NCBI GenBank assembly: GCA_021413735.1
Contig: JAIOPV010000090.1
Location: forward strand, 1-63,201
DNA from: Planctomycetota bacterium
GTDB lineage: Bacteria; Planctomycetota; Planctomycetia; Gemmatales; Gemmataceae
DNA: 63,201 nt
Direction of reading: 5' to 3'
The notes below the pieces were generated by a model. The model was not told where the DNA came from, made no database searches, and was given only the letters and a program-made list of their open reading frames with translations. The translations under genes were made by a program, and so were the position numbers. Positions within the stretch are counted from its first letter, which is position 1, and each line of letters opens with the position of its first letter. Positions 1-7,147 of this stretch are shown piece by piece.

Positions 1-320
1 TAGGTGGACCCCTTCGGCAGATCCAACTGGTCGCAGTAGTCGGCAGGGAGGATGTCGGTGCAGTGGTGCAGTTGCTTCAGCAGCGTGTCGATGGGAATCG
101 ACTGCTCCTCGGCTGTGGCGGGGTTTCCCTTGTACTGGGCGGACTGGAGGGCGGTGGCAGCAACCTGGGCTGACTTGTGGTCGTGATACACCTTGGCTTC
201 ATCGCGGATGCGAGTCCACCTCTCCCCATCCCAGAACTTGCAGTCGCCGCGTTGAACGAGATAAGTTCTCATCCAGTCCGCGCCCGTGTAGCGGACCATG
301 ATCGTGTTCTTGTTCTTCAT
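1..320 (-). CDS. hypothetical protein, partial (runs off left edge)
   Basis: The frame is open from an ATG at 320 to the window edge, giving at least 106 residues without a stop. The start is preceded by a GGAGAA ribosome-binding site 5 to 6 nt upstream. The visible protein is soluble and mixed-charge, with Trp-rich patches near the N-terminus (GADWMRTYLVQRGD, KFWDGERWTRI) and no signal peptide or membrane segment. I recognise no family. It lies next to a tyrosine recombinase on the same strand, so it may belong to the same integrated element. The C-terminus is missing, so function and true length cannot be judged. Confidence 0.6.
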   Translation of the reverse strand, partial: MKNKNTIMVRYTGADWMRTYLVQRGDCKFWDGERWTRIRDEAKVYHDHKSAQVAATALQSAQYKGNPATAEEQSIPIDTLLKQLHHCTDILPADYCDQLDLPKGST

Positions 321-427
321 GACGTTCTCCGGGTTCAGATTTGGTGTTGATCATTGCAGCCGGGGAAGCGGGCGGCTCGCTCTTGTGGAACGCTACCGCC
401 GTCTCGCCGTCGAATCGTCGTCTTCGC

Positions 428-1153
428 TTACAGGTCGGCTTGCTTCATTGCCTGCTGGTATTTGGCCTCCAGATCGCCGTCGAGGGCGATGTGCTGGTAG
501 ACCGCCAGGGTTTCGCGCCGGGCGTGACCGCTGACCAACTGGATCTCGGCGTCGGCGAGGCCGCTGTGCCGGGTCAGCCACGTCAGGCACATGTGCCGGA
601 AGGTATGCTGAGTGCAGACGACGCCAGCTTTCTCGGCGTATGTCTTAACGATCTGCTGCACCCGCCTCGGCGTGTACCGGCTGTTCCGCCGGGTCTGGAA
701 CAACCACCGATTGTGCGGGTTCGCGGCGATGTGCGTGCGAAGGGCGGTCGCGAACGACTTCCCGAACAAGACCGTGCGGTCCTTGCCGCCCTTGCCCTGG
801 TTCACTCGGATCTTGCACGCTTCGAGGTCCACGTTGGCGATCTCGATCCCGCACAACTCGCTGACCCGGACGCCGGTGTAGAAGAGCAACCTGAGCATCA
901 ACGAGTGCTGGGCGTCGTCAGCCTTGTCCACGGTCGCGTAGAACCTGCGGAAGCTGTCAGCGGTCAGGACGTTCGGCAGCTTCCGTCCCTTCTTCGCCGG
1001 GCGAAGCTGGCAGTCCTTTCGCACCTGCTTGGCGACATACCGCCAGCCGTCGTAGTCCAGCCCGGCCCGACGCACGATGCGGGCGACCTGGGCGACGATG
1101 GCGGACTTCGCCTTCTCATTCTGGGTTGCGAAACTGGCGGCGTTTTCGGCCAT
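428..1153 (-). CDS. tyrosine recombinase / phage-type integrase
   Basis: This 241-residue protein carries the full catalytic set of the tyrosine recombinase family: Arg96 in TGVRVSEL, Lys in GKGGKDR near 121-124, His183 and Arg186 in HTFRH, His210 in SGHARRE and the nucleophile Tyr219 in VYQH. The catalytic domain starts near residue 60. The N-terminal DNA-binding (SAM-like) part is short, about 55 residues, so the protein is smaller than the usual 300-400 residues and may be a compact integron- or phage-type enzyme. AGGAG lies 8 nt upstream of the ATG at 1153. All catalytic residues are present, so it should be active. It probably mobilised the surrounding accessory genes; no tRNA or attachment site was recognised nearby. 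Confidence 0.9.
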   Translation of the reverse strand: MAENAASFATQNEKAKSAIVAQVARIVRRAGLDYDGWRYVAKQVRKDCQLRPAKKGRKLPNVLTADSFRRFYATVDKADDAQHSLMLRLLFYTGVRVSELCGIEIANVDLEACKIRVNQGKGGKDRTVLFGKSFATALRTHIAANPHNRWLFQTRRNSRYTPRRVQQIVKTYAEKAGVVCTQHTFRHMCLTWLTRHSGLADAEIQLVSGHARRETLAVYQHIALDGDLEAKYQQAMKQADL

Positions 1154-1617
1154 GCTTGAGGCTCCTGGCGGGTGAAAGGGCCGGTCGAATTTCGTGGACT
1201 GAGCGTTCTGCGAAATACACGCCTGTCACCGTCAACGTCTCGGATGTCATGCCGAGGTCGTGCCGGGCTGCGGCCACACCCAGGCCGGCACGGCATGAGT
1301 GCAGGTTCTTCAACCGCCGTTACGTCGTCGGAATTCGGGAAATCACGTTGCCGTTCCCGGCGCGAACCACCCTATCTGGCAGGCTCGACTTCGCCTCTTC
1401 GGTGTTTCTTTTTTCAAGAAGCCAGACTTCGCCCCCACAGGGCAGCAGGCTGAAGACGCTCGAAAGACTCGGCCCGAAAAAATCCGGCGACCACTCGGCC
1501 CATCGGCTCCAGGGGGCGCACCCTCGAAGCGGCGTGTGCCATGACCTCGAAGTCCTTCATGATGCACAGCGGTGACCGCGACCGGCACGGGGACAAAGCA
1601 CACCTCGGCCAGCCGGC
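1154..1617. other. intergenic stretch, no convincing gene
   Basis: About 460 bases lie between the recombinase start and the next gene's stop. A 48-codon minus-strand frame (ATG near 1560, stop at 1414) has planctomycete-like residue composition but no ribosome-binding site, so I do not call it. No strong hairpin or repeat stands out. The promoter for the tyrosine recombinase is expected here. Confidence 0.4.
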
Positions 1618-1866
1618 TCAGTTGCTCGACGGGTCGAAATCTGTGGTCGCGCCGCTGAAGATCTCGTTCATGTCGAGCCGGCTGTTGTCGTGAACGTCAT
1701 CATCGGCGATGTCGAAGCTCCGCTGCCATTGGTCGATCAAGCGGCGGGCCTCGTCATGCGACAGGCAGATGCGGCTGGAGACGTTACGGTCCCCTCCCTC
1801 GGTGACTGCCGAGAGCATGACGTGGAAGACAAGCCCCCAGCGGTTCAAGAAGATGACGTGCTTCAC
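1618..1866 (-). CDS. small hypothetical protein (82 aa, GTG start)
   Basis: The likely start is GTG at 1866, because GGAGGA sits 7 nt upstream; an earlier TTG start at 1926 has no such site. The 82-residue product begins VKHVIFLNRWGLVFH and has an acidic C-terminal half (SFDIADDDVHDNSRLD). It begins about 70 nt after the stop of the serine recombinase-like gene on the same strand, so the two are probably co-transcribed. No family is recognised. The hydrophobic N-terminus (about residues 3-17) is too short and broken for a clear membrane span. Confidence 0.55.
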   Translation of the reverse strand: MKHVIFLNRWGLVFHVMLSAVTEGGDRNVSSRICLSHDEARRLIDQWQRSFDIADDDVHDNSRLDMNEIFSGATTDFDPSSN

Positions 1867-1935
1867 GAAGAAGTCCTCCGACAAGAGGCTCGCACGACCT
1901 GGGCGACGACCGCGCGGGTCGTGCAAGGGTGACGG

Positions 1936-2517
1936 TCAGCCCTGGTTCTCATCGCGTTTGGCAATGACCCTGTAGACCGTTCGCAACGACACCTGCACCC
2001 CCTCATCCTTCGCGATCTCGGCGACCGGCATGCCTGCGGCGAAGAGGTCGTTGATCCTTCGCTCTACAGCCTCGGAGAGGCGGACACGGCAGCCGACCGG
2101 CCTGCCGCCCCAGGAGCGACCGGCGGCTCGGGCCTGATTGATGCCTTCCCGCTGACGGTCGTCACGCACCTTGCGGTCGGCCAGAGCCACGTTGAGGAGG
2201 AAGGTGGCCAGCTTCTCGCCCTCGGTCGTCATCAGGTCGAAGCACTCCCGCGCCGAGACGAGCGTCACCTTGCGAGAGCGGCAGTCGCCCAGGAACGCGG
2301 CCAGCCGGCAGGCAGTCATTCCCAGGTCGTCCAGCTTGGCCACTACGACGCGGTCGAAGCCGCCGCCGGCCAAGGTGGTCAGGAGATCGGCCAGCAGAGG
2401 ACGACGACCGTCCACGTCGATGAAGGTGGTGATCGTGTCCGGGTGGCCGGCGAGCCAGCGACGGAGCTTTTTCTCGGCCTTGGGTTGCGGCTGGAAGAGG
2501 TAGACAGCGGTCGGCAT
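1936..2517 (-). CDS. degenerate serine recombinase (resolvase/invertase family)
   Basis: The 193-residue protein has the two-domain layout of resolvases: an N-terminal resolvase fold (residues 1-115, with GFDRVVVAKLDDLG at the position of the usual D-x-l-v-V-t-k-L-D-R-L) and a C-terminal Hin-type helix-turn-helix (about 145-190, AEIAKDEGVQVSLRTVYRVI). The catalytic residues are not those of an active enzyme. The canonical Y-x-R-V-S start reads VYLFQP, so Arg and the nucleophile Ser are Phe and Pro (Pro10), and the L-D-R-L-x-R motif reads LDDLGM, losing both Arg. Arg in GRRPLL is kept. It therefore probably binds DNA without cutting it. The start at 2517 was chosen by alignment; an in-frame ATG lies 10 codons upstream. 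Confidence 0.8.
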   Translation of the reverse strand: MPTAVYLFQPQPKAEKKLRRWLAGHPDTITTFIDVDGRRPLLADLLTTLAGGGFDRVVVAKLDDLGMTACRLAAFLGDCRSRKVTLVSARECFDLMTTEGEKLATFLLNVALADRKVRDDRQREGINQARAAGRSWGGRPVGCRVRLSEAVERRINDLFAAGMPVAEIAKDEGVQVSLRTVYRVIAKRDENQG

Positions 2518-2668
2518 GATGCTCTCGGTGGCAGTAGAAATGGGCATCCACTGGCACACGCACACCAAGAGATCGGCTCGGTAATCGCGACGAAGCAGGG
2601 CTTGAGCCGCAGGTGTGGACCGACCACACGACTACCGACCTTGCATCGCCGCGCCCGCCGGGTAAGAT

Positions 2669-2683
2669 TTCTGAAATTCAGAA
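2669..2683. promoter_or_regulatory. palindrome upstream of small gene, possible operator
   Basis: The sequence TTCTGAAATTCAGAA is a perfect 7-1-7 palindrome lying 24 nt before the start of the next plus-strand gene and about 150 nt upstream of the recombinase-like gene on the other strand. It lies in the only divergent intergenic space of this island, where an operator would be expected. That it binds the degenerate recombinase or any other factor is only inference. Confidence 0.3.
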
Positions 2684-2707
2684 CTTGACCGGACGAGGCA
2701 GCCAGCC

Positions 2708-3004
2708 ATGTTGAAGATGGTCAGGTACGCAGCCACACCGCATGCCGTGGCCAGGAACCACAAGATCCCGATTGGCGTGATCGAGTTCCTGACCGGCAAG
2801 CGGGAGCAGGATGCCCTCGACGGCAAACGGTGCATGTTCGAGTTCTTCGTGATCGCGCACGGCGAGTTGCCGACCGTGCTGCCGCCGGTCGTGCTGTCGC
2901 CGAGTTCCGGCGGCGAGTTGCGGGTCGGCAAGAAGGTGTCTCCGGACTACCCGGAGGAGTTCGCGCCGGGCGAGTTCCTGCTGGTCCAGATCACCGGCCT
3001 GTAA
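2708..3004 (+). CDS. small hypothetical protein (98 aa)
   Basis: An ATG at 2708 opens a 98-residue frame with no signal peptide or membrane segment. Composition is typical of a folded small domain, with repeated acidic/hydrophobic strands and the C-terminal run YPEEFAPGEFLLVQITGL. The upstream ribosome-binding site is weak (GAGG at about 10 nt). It is divergent from the serine recombinase-like gene. I recognise no family; an accessory role in the integrated region is the only contextual hint. Confidence 0.5.
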   Translation: MLKMVRYAATPHAVARNHKIPIGVIEFLTGKREQDALDGKRCMFEFFVIAHGELPTVLPPVVLSPSSGGELRVGKKVSPDYPEEFAPGEFLLVQITGL

Positions 3005-3121
3005 CTGAGGCCGTGACCGCAGACACTGGACTGACCAGAAGGACCGATGGCGACGAACAAGCAACGGCATTTTGTGGAAGCCATGCGACACCTTCCGTGA
3101 GCAGGGACTCTGTCTGTTCCA

Positions 3122-3157
3122 GTTCACGATCCTGGTCACGATCCTGTTCACGATCAA
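3122..3157. repeat. three tandem 12-bp repeats
   Basis: Three imperfect copies of the unit GTTCACGATCCT follow each other directly, differing by one or two bases. They sit in the 220-bp gap between two small plus-strand genes. Directly upstream, an ATG at 3047 with AAGGA opens only 15 codons before a stop, which may be the remnant of a decayed gene. Confidence 0.6.
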
Positions 3158-3226
3158 CGGGGCGACTTTCTCAGAGGTTGAGTGTCTTCCCTTCCGGTTT
3201 GCTGGCTTGGGCGGGAGGGGATGACG

Positions 3227-3529
3227 ATGGAGGCAACAACCGCACGAACGCAGGTCGTCAAATACTTGGCCACCATCCCCAGTCGCGGCAAGGACCGCTG
3301 GGTGATCGTGGACGACCAGACCATCGACCACGAACTGTTCTGGATGTTCTTCTGGACCACGTCGCGTTCTTTCTGGCCACGTCGCCGGACGATTCCGATG
3401 GCAGGGAACTACCCCGTTGCCGTCACCAAGGACGACGGGAGCATGTTCGTGTGGAACATGCTCTTCCCCTTCGAGGAGTTCGTGGAGCGAATTAAGAATC
3501 GACGAGATGAACTACCGCGTATCGGGTAA
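3227..3529 (+). CDS. small hypothetical protein (100 aa)
   Basis: The ATG at 3227 is preferred over the one at 3221 because the strong GGGAGGGG ribosome-binding site ends 6 nt before it. The 100-residue product has a Trp/Phe-rich centre (FWMFFWTTSRSFWP) and an acidic/aromatic tail (FVWNMLFPFEEFVERI). There is no signal peptide, and the aromatic patch is too short for a membrane span. No family is recognised. It lies on the plus strand between two other accessory genes. Confidence 0.55.
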   Translation: MEATTARTQVVKYLATIPSRGKDRWVIVDDQTIDHELFWMFFWTTSRSFWPRRRTIPMAGNYPVAVTKDDGSMFVWNMLFPFEEFVERIKNRRDELPRIG

Positions 3530-3604
3530 ATCGCGACAGCCCTGACCACGTCGAAAGAGAGGTGACGTGCCTGGGCTGCCCGGCTGGCATCAGGAGGTAG
3601 TGCA

Positions 3605-4957
3605 GTGACGGAAGCAGACTGGGAAACCGCGACGGACCCGAACGCGATGTTGCAGTTCCTCAAGGGACGAACGGGCGACCGGAAGATCCGCCTCATCGCC
3701 TGCGGGGTTGCTCGTTGCGTCTGGGATGCCATGCCAGCGGATAGCAGCCGCAGGGCAGTCGAGGTCGCGGAGCAGTTTGCAGATAGATTAGCCACGCAAG
3801 AAGAGCTTCACGGAGCATACCGGGCGGCATGGGATGAGGCGTGGGACATCAGTTGGGGTGAGGACGCTAGTGTCCCTTACGCTGCTGCGGCGGCGGCAGA
3901 GGAGTTTTCAGTTAGGGCAGCAGAAAACGCGGTGAAGTCGCTTGGCCCACAGCCGATCCACTGCGAGGTCATTCGCGACATCATGGGGATGCAGTTCACT
4001 CCCCGCGAACTCAAGCCGGCGTGGCGAAGTGCGGAGGTGATCGCCCTGGCTCAACGCATCTACGAGGAGCGGCGATTCCCCGACATGCCCAGGTTGGGCG
4101 ATGCCTTGCAGCAAGCCGGTTGCCAGGATGCCACCGTCCTCAACCATTGCCGCTGTTCCGGTCTTCACGCTCGGGGATGCTGGGTTCTGGATCAGGTGTT
4201 GCAGTTGGGCCACGGGAATGAAGTCGTGAGCGAGCAGCAATGGCTGACCTGCGACAAGCCGTTCAAACTGCTGGACTGGCTGGACTACTTGCAGGGGAAA
4301 CCACCCGACCGCAAGATCCGCCTGTTCAACTGCTCTTGTGTACGCCGAGCTTGGCCGATGCTCACTGATGAGCGATCAAGACGGGCGTTGGAGGTTGCCG
4401 AGCGGTTTTGCGACGGCGATGCCGACGAGAGTGAGTTGGCGACGGCGGAGGCAGCCGCAAGAGACTTTTTTCTCCCCGTTGGAGAAGTTCTGGGACGAAC
4501 CGCAGGCAACGATCCCAACCACCGTCGGCTGGTGTTGCAGTGGAAACCAGGGTTGGTAGCAGCAACCTTGGCGGGCGGCATGTTCGGCATGAACAACGCC
4601 GCCTTCCACATGCGGGAGTTGATGGATGAGGACTTGGCGACAGGTGGTAACGAATCCGCCATTCAGGCGGCAATCTTCCGCGATCTCATCGGCAACCCGT
4701 TTCGATCAGAATTGCTTGATCCCCGCTGGCTGACTCCGACAGTCCTCGGCCTTGCTCGAACTGCCTACAGCGAGCCGGTTGCCCTTGATCCCAGGAACCC
4801 CGGTTATTTGACGCTCGATCCGTCGTTGCTCCTGATCTTGGCGGATGCCCTGGAAGAGGCCGGATGTGACTGGCCTGAACTGCTGCGTCATTGCCGGAGC
4901 GGTCAGCCACACTGGCGGGGATGCTGGGTTGTGGATTGCCTTCTCGGGATAGGGTGA
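3605..4957 (+). CDS. Gemmata-type tandem-domain protein (450 aa), unknown function
   Basis: The start is a GTG at 3605 with AGGAGG 7 nt upstream. The protein is an internal duplication: each half has a block around D-R-K-I-R-L (residues 24-29 and 237-242), a Ser-Arg-Arg-Ala-x-E-V-A-E block, an (I/L)RD(I/L)xG block, an A-D-A-L-E/Q-x-A-G-C block and a terminal block (GLHARGCWVLDQVL at about 190, HWRGCWVVDCLLG at the end). The opening, MTEADWETATDP, is characteristic of a family that I know to be highly expanded in Gemmata and relatives, where it has no assigned biochemical role. It is soluble and helical. Conserved Cys and Trp in the G-C-W-V motif could be structural or metal-linked; this is not shown. 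Confidence 0.75.
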   Translation: MTEADWETATDPNAMLQFLKGRTGDRKIRLIACGVARCVWDAMPADSSRRAVEVAEQFADRLATQEELHGAYRAAWDEAWDISWGEDASVPYAAAAAAEEFSVRAAENAVKSLGPQPIHCEVIRDIMGMQFTPRELKPAWRSAEVIALAQRIYEERRFPDMPRLGDALQQAGCQDATVLNHCRCSGLHARGCWVLDQVLQLGHGNEVVSEQQWLTCDKPFKLLDWLDYLQGKPPDRKIRLFNCSCVRRAWPMLTDERSRRALEVAERFCDGDADESELATAEAAARDFFLPVGEVLGRTAGNDPNHRRLVLQWKPGLVAATLAGGMFGMNNAAFHMRELMDEDLATGGNESAIQAAIFRDLIGNPFRSELLDPRWLTPTVLGLARTAYSEPVALDPRNPGYLTLDPSLLLILADALEEAGCDWPELLRHCRSGQPHWRGCWVVDCLLGIG

Positions 4958-5243
4958 CGAGTGAACGTGCGAGGTATCGACCAGGATCACCCCGCACGGT
5001 ATCTGCACGGAACGGCGTGAAAACGGGACAAAATCGACAAGTTGAACGCCGCTCTGAGGCGGGCGGGCGTCAGAAAACCCTGGAAATCATGGACGTTCTG
5101 TACGGCCTGTCTGGGGGAGGCCGCTTCTGCATCGGGAAATGATGTTTTGCGAGCCACGGGGTTTATCCCCGTGGTGCTGGCGTGAAGCAAAAACCACGGG
5201 GATAAACCCCGTGGCTCGCCGGCATTCCGATAATGTCCGTCAC
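4958..5243. other. intergenic region with a long inverted repeat
   Basis: This gap separates the plus-strand tandem-domain gene from the convergent acetolactate synthase gene. No coding frame is convincing. Its main content is the long hairpin at 5149-5219, listed separately, which could end transcription from both sides. Confidence 0.5.
5149..5219. repeat. dispersed inverted repeat, family A (copy 1)
   Basis: Two perfect 27-nt arms (5149-5175 and 5193-5219) beginning GCGAGCCACGGGGTTTA flank a 17-nt loop. A second copy with the same core lies at 39648-39721, and a shorter hairpin with the CACGGGGGTAAA core lies at 62992-63026. All three are in gene gaps. The first two lie just past the stop codon of a minus-strand gene, so they may act as terminators; there is no T-run. 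Confidence 0.85.
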
Positions 5244-7019
5244 TCACGCCTTGATGATGTCCTTCACGCTCATGCCGCCCGGGATCATCGGCAGCACGTG
5301 CTCCTGATGCGGCACATGCACGTTCAGCAAGTACGGACCCTTGCTCTCGATCATCTCGATCAAAGCCGCGTCGAGATCGGCACGAGCCACGATGCTCTTG
5401 CCCTGAACGCCGAAACCCTCCGCGATCTTCACGAAGTCGGGATACGGGTCTTTGTCTTCGCCAGCACCCAGATACGTGTGCCCACGGTTCGACCCGAAGA
5501 AGCGGTCTTCCCACTGCATCACCATGCCAAGGTGCTGATTGTTCAACAGCAACACCTTCGCGGGAATCTTCTCGGCGTGAGCCGTTGCGAGTTCCTGCAC
5601 GTTCATCAAGAAGCTACCATCGCCGTCGATGTCGATGACGAGGTTGTTCGGGAACGCCACCTTCGCACCCAACGCCGACGGCAACCCGAAGCCCATCGTG
5701 CCGAGACCGCCGCTTGTGATCCACTTCCGCGGCTTGTTGAAGTGGAAGAACTGCGCCGCCCACATCTGGTGCTGACCCACACCCGTCGTGATGATCGTGT
5801 CGTCCAGTTGCTTGCGATCCCGCAGGATTTCCCACAACCGCGTGATCGCGTACTGCGGGATGATGTTCTTGCCCGGATCGGTGAACTTCAACGGGTCCGA
5901 CTCACGCCATGCGTCGATCTGACGCCACCAATCGCCGTAGCGACCGCCACCAACGAGGTCGGCGTTCTTCTCTTCGCGGAGCAGTGCGTTCAGTTCCGAG
6001 AGGGCGAACTTCACGTCGCCATGAACGGGAATCGCAGCGAACTTGTTCTTGTGAATCTCGCTCTTGTCGATGTCGATGTGGACAATCTTCCCGTGCTTCG
6101 CGAACTCCGTCAGCTTGCCCGTCACGCGGTCGTCGAACCGCACGCCGAGCGCGATGAGCAGGTCGGCGTCGTTGATCGCGTAGTTCGAGTACACGGTGCC
6201 GTGCATCCCGAGCATCTGCAAGCAGAGGTAGTGATCCGACGGGAAGTTCCCCAAACCGTGGACCGTGAGGCCAACCGGAATGCCTGTCAGTTCGGCGAAC
6301 TCTTTCAGTTCCGCGGCAGCGCCGGCGTGCGTGATGCCACCACCCGCGTAGATGAACGGCTTCTTGCTGCCACGAATCGCCGCGACGATCGCTTCCAGTT
6401 CGGGACGCTTGGCCTTCCGCATCGGGCGGTAACCCGGCAGATCCATTGCGACATCCCAGTTCGGGATGGTCGTGTTCTGCTGCACGTCCTTGCAGACGTC
6501 GATGATGATCGGCCCTGGTCGGCCGGTGGTGGCGATGTGGAACGCTTCCTTCATGACGCGGGTGATGTCTTCCACTCGCGTCAGCAGGTAGTGGTGCTTC
6601 GTGATGCCACGGCAGATTTCCACCATCGGGGTTTCCTGGAACGCATCGTTCCCGAGAACCTTGGTGGACACTTGCCCGGTGATGGCGATCATCGGGATCG
6701 AATCCATCTTCGCGTCGGCGAGGCACGTGACGAAGTTCGTCGCGCCAGGGCCGCTGGTGGAAACGCAAACGCTGGCCTTGCCGGTGGTGCGGCTGTAGCC
6801 GTGCGCCATGAAGCCGCCGCCCTGCTCGTGGCGGGGAAGAATCGTGCGAAGTCGATCCGTTACCTTGGTAAGCGACTGGTGAATGGGCATACTCGCACCG
6901 CCTGGGTAGGCGAATACGGTATCTACTCCGTTGCGGATGAGTGCCTCGACGAGAATGTCTGCCCCGTTCATGGGGGTGCCGGTCGGGATTTGTGTGGCGG
7001 TCGAGGTCTTTTCGGCCAT
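5244..7019 (-). CDS. ilvB: acetolactate synthase, large (catalytic) subunit
   Basis: The 591-residue protein is a ThDP-dependent enzyme that condenses two pyruvates (or pyruvate and 2-oxobutyrate) in the first step of branched-chain amino acid synthesis. It shows the family layout: an N-terminal pyrimidine-binding domain with [12 protein letters not shown], where the family's catalytic Glu is expected near HEQGG; a central FAD/nucleotide-binding domain ([11 protein letters not shown]); and a C-terminal ThDP-binding domain with the [15 protein letters not shown] metal-binding motif and [12 protein letters not shown]. Length fits the family. The ATG at 7019 has AAGGA upstream, and family alignment excludes an extension to 7400. 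No regulatory subunit gene (ilvN) follows. It is the last gene of the minus-strand run behind the kinases, with a 128-nt gap that could hold its own promoter. Confidence 0.95.
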   Translation of the reverse strand: MAEKTSTATQIPTGTPMNGADILVEALIRNGVDTVFAYPGGASMPIHQSLTKVTDRLRTILPRHEQGGGFMAHGYSRTTGKASVCVSTSGPGATNFVTCLADAKMDSIPMIAITGQVSTKVLGNDAFQETPMVEICRGITKHHYLLTRVEDITRVMKEAFHIATTGRPGPIIIDVCKDVQQNTTIPNWDVAMDLPGYRPMRKAKRPELEAIVAAIRGSKKPFIYAGGGITHAGAAAELKEFAELTGIPVGLTVHGLGNFPSDHYLCLQMLGMHGTVYSNYAINDADLLIALGVRFDDRVTGKLTEFAKHGKIVHIDIDKSEIHKNKFAAIPVHGDVKFALSELNALLREEKNADLVGGGRYGDWWRQIDAWRESDPLKFTDPGKNIIPQYAITRLWEILRDRKQLDDTIITTGVGQHQMWAAQFFHFNKPRKWITSGGLGTMGFGLPSALGAKVAFPNNLVIDIDGDGSFLMNVQELATAHAEKIPAKVLLLNNQHLGMVMQWEDRFFGSNRGHTYLGAGEDKDPYPDFVKIAEGFGVQGKSIVARADLDAALIEMIESKGPYLLNVHVPHQEHVLPMIPGGMSVKDIIKA

Positions 7020-7147
7020 GACGACGGAATCCTTGTGTAGCCCTTTATGGGGTAGAGAGACGCGGCGCGGCACGCGCACCACTAAACAGTTTACAGATTC
7101 CGGGGCTATTCGGAAGCATTTCAGAAGGAAGTTTCTGGAAGCGATGG

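Noticed and set aside
1414-1596. Small minus-strand frame between hypothetical gene and recombinase
   Set aside because: No ribosome-binding site and no recognisable features, although composition is not clearly non-coding.
3047-3094. 15-codon frame with good ribosome-binding site
   Set aside because: Too short to call; possibly the start of a decayed gene.
1-5000. tRNA gene or attachment site next to the integrase
   Set aside because: No cloverleaf-like sequence or matching direct repeats were seen by eye.
5139-7040. Long plus-strand open frame opposite acetolactate synthase
   Set aside because: Mirror of a highly GC-biased gene; His/Arg/Asp-rich without domain features, while the minus strand encodes a complete known enzyme.
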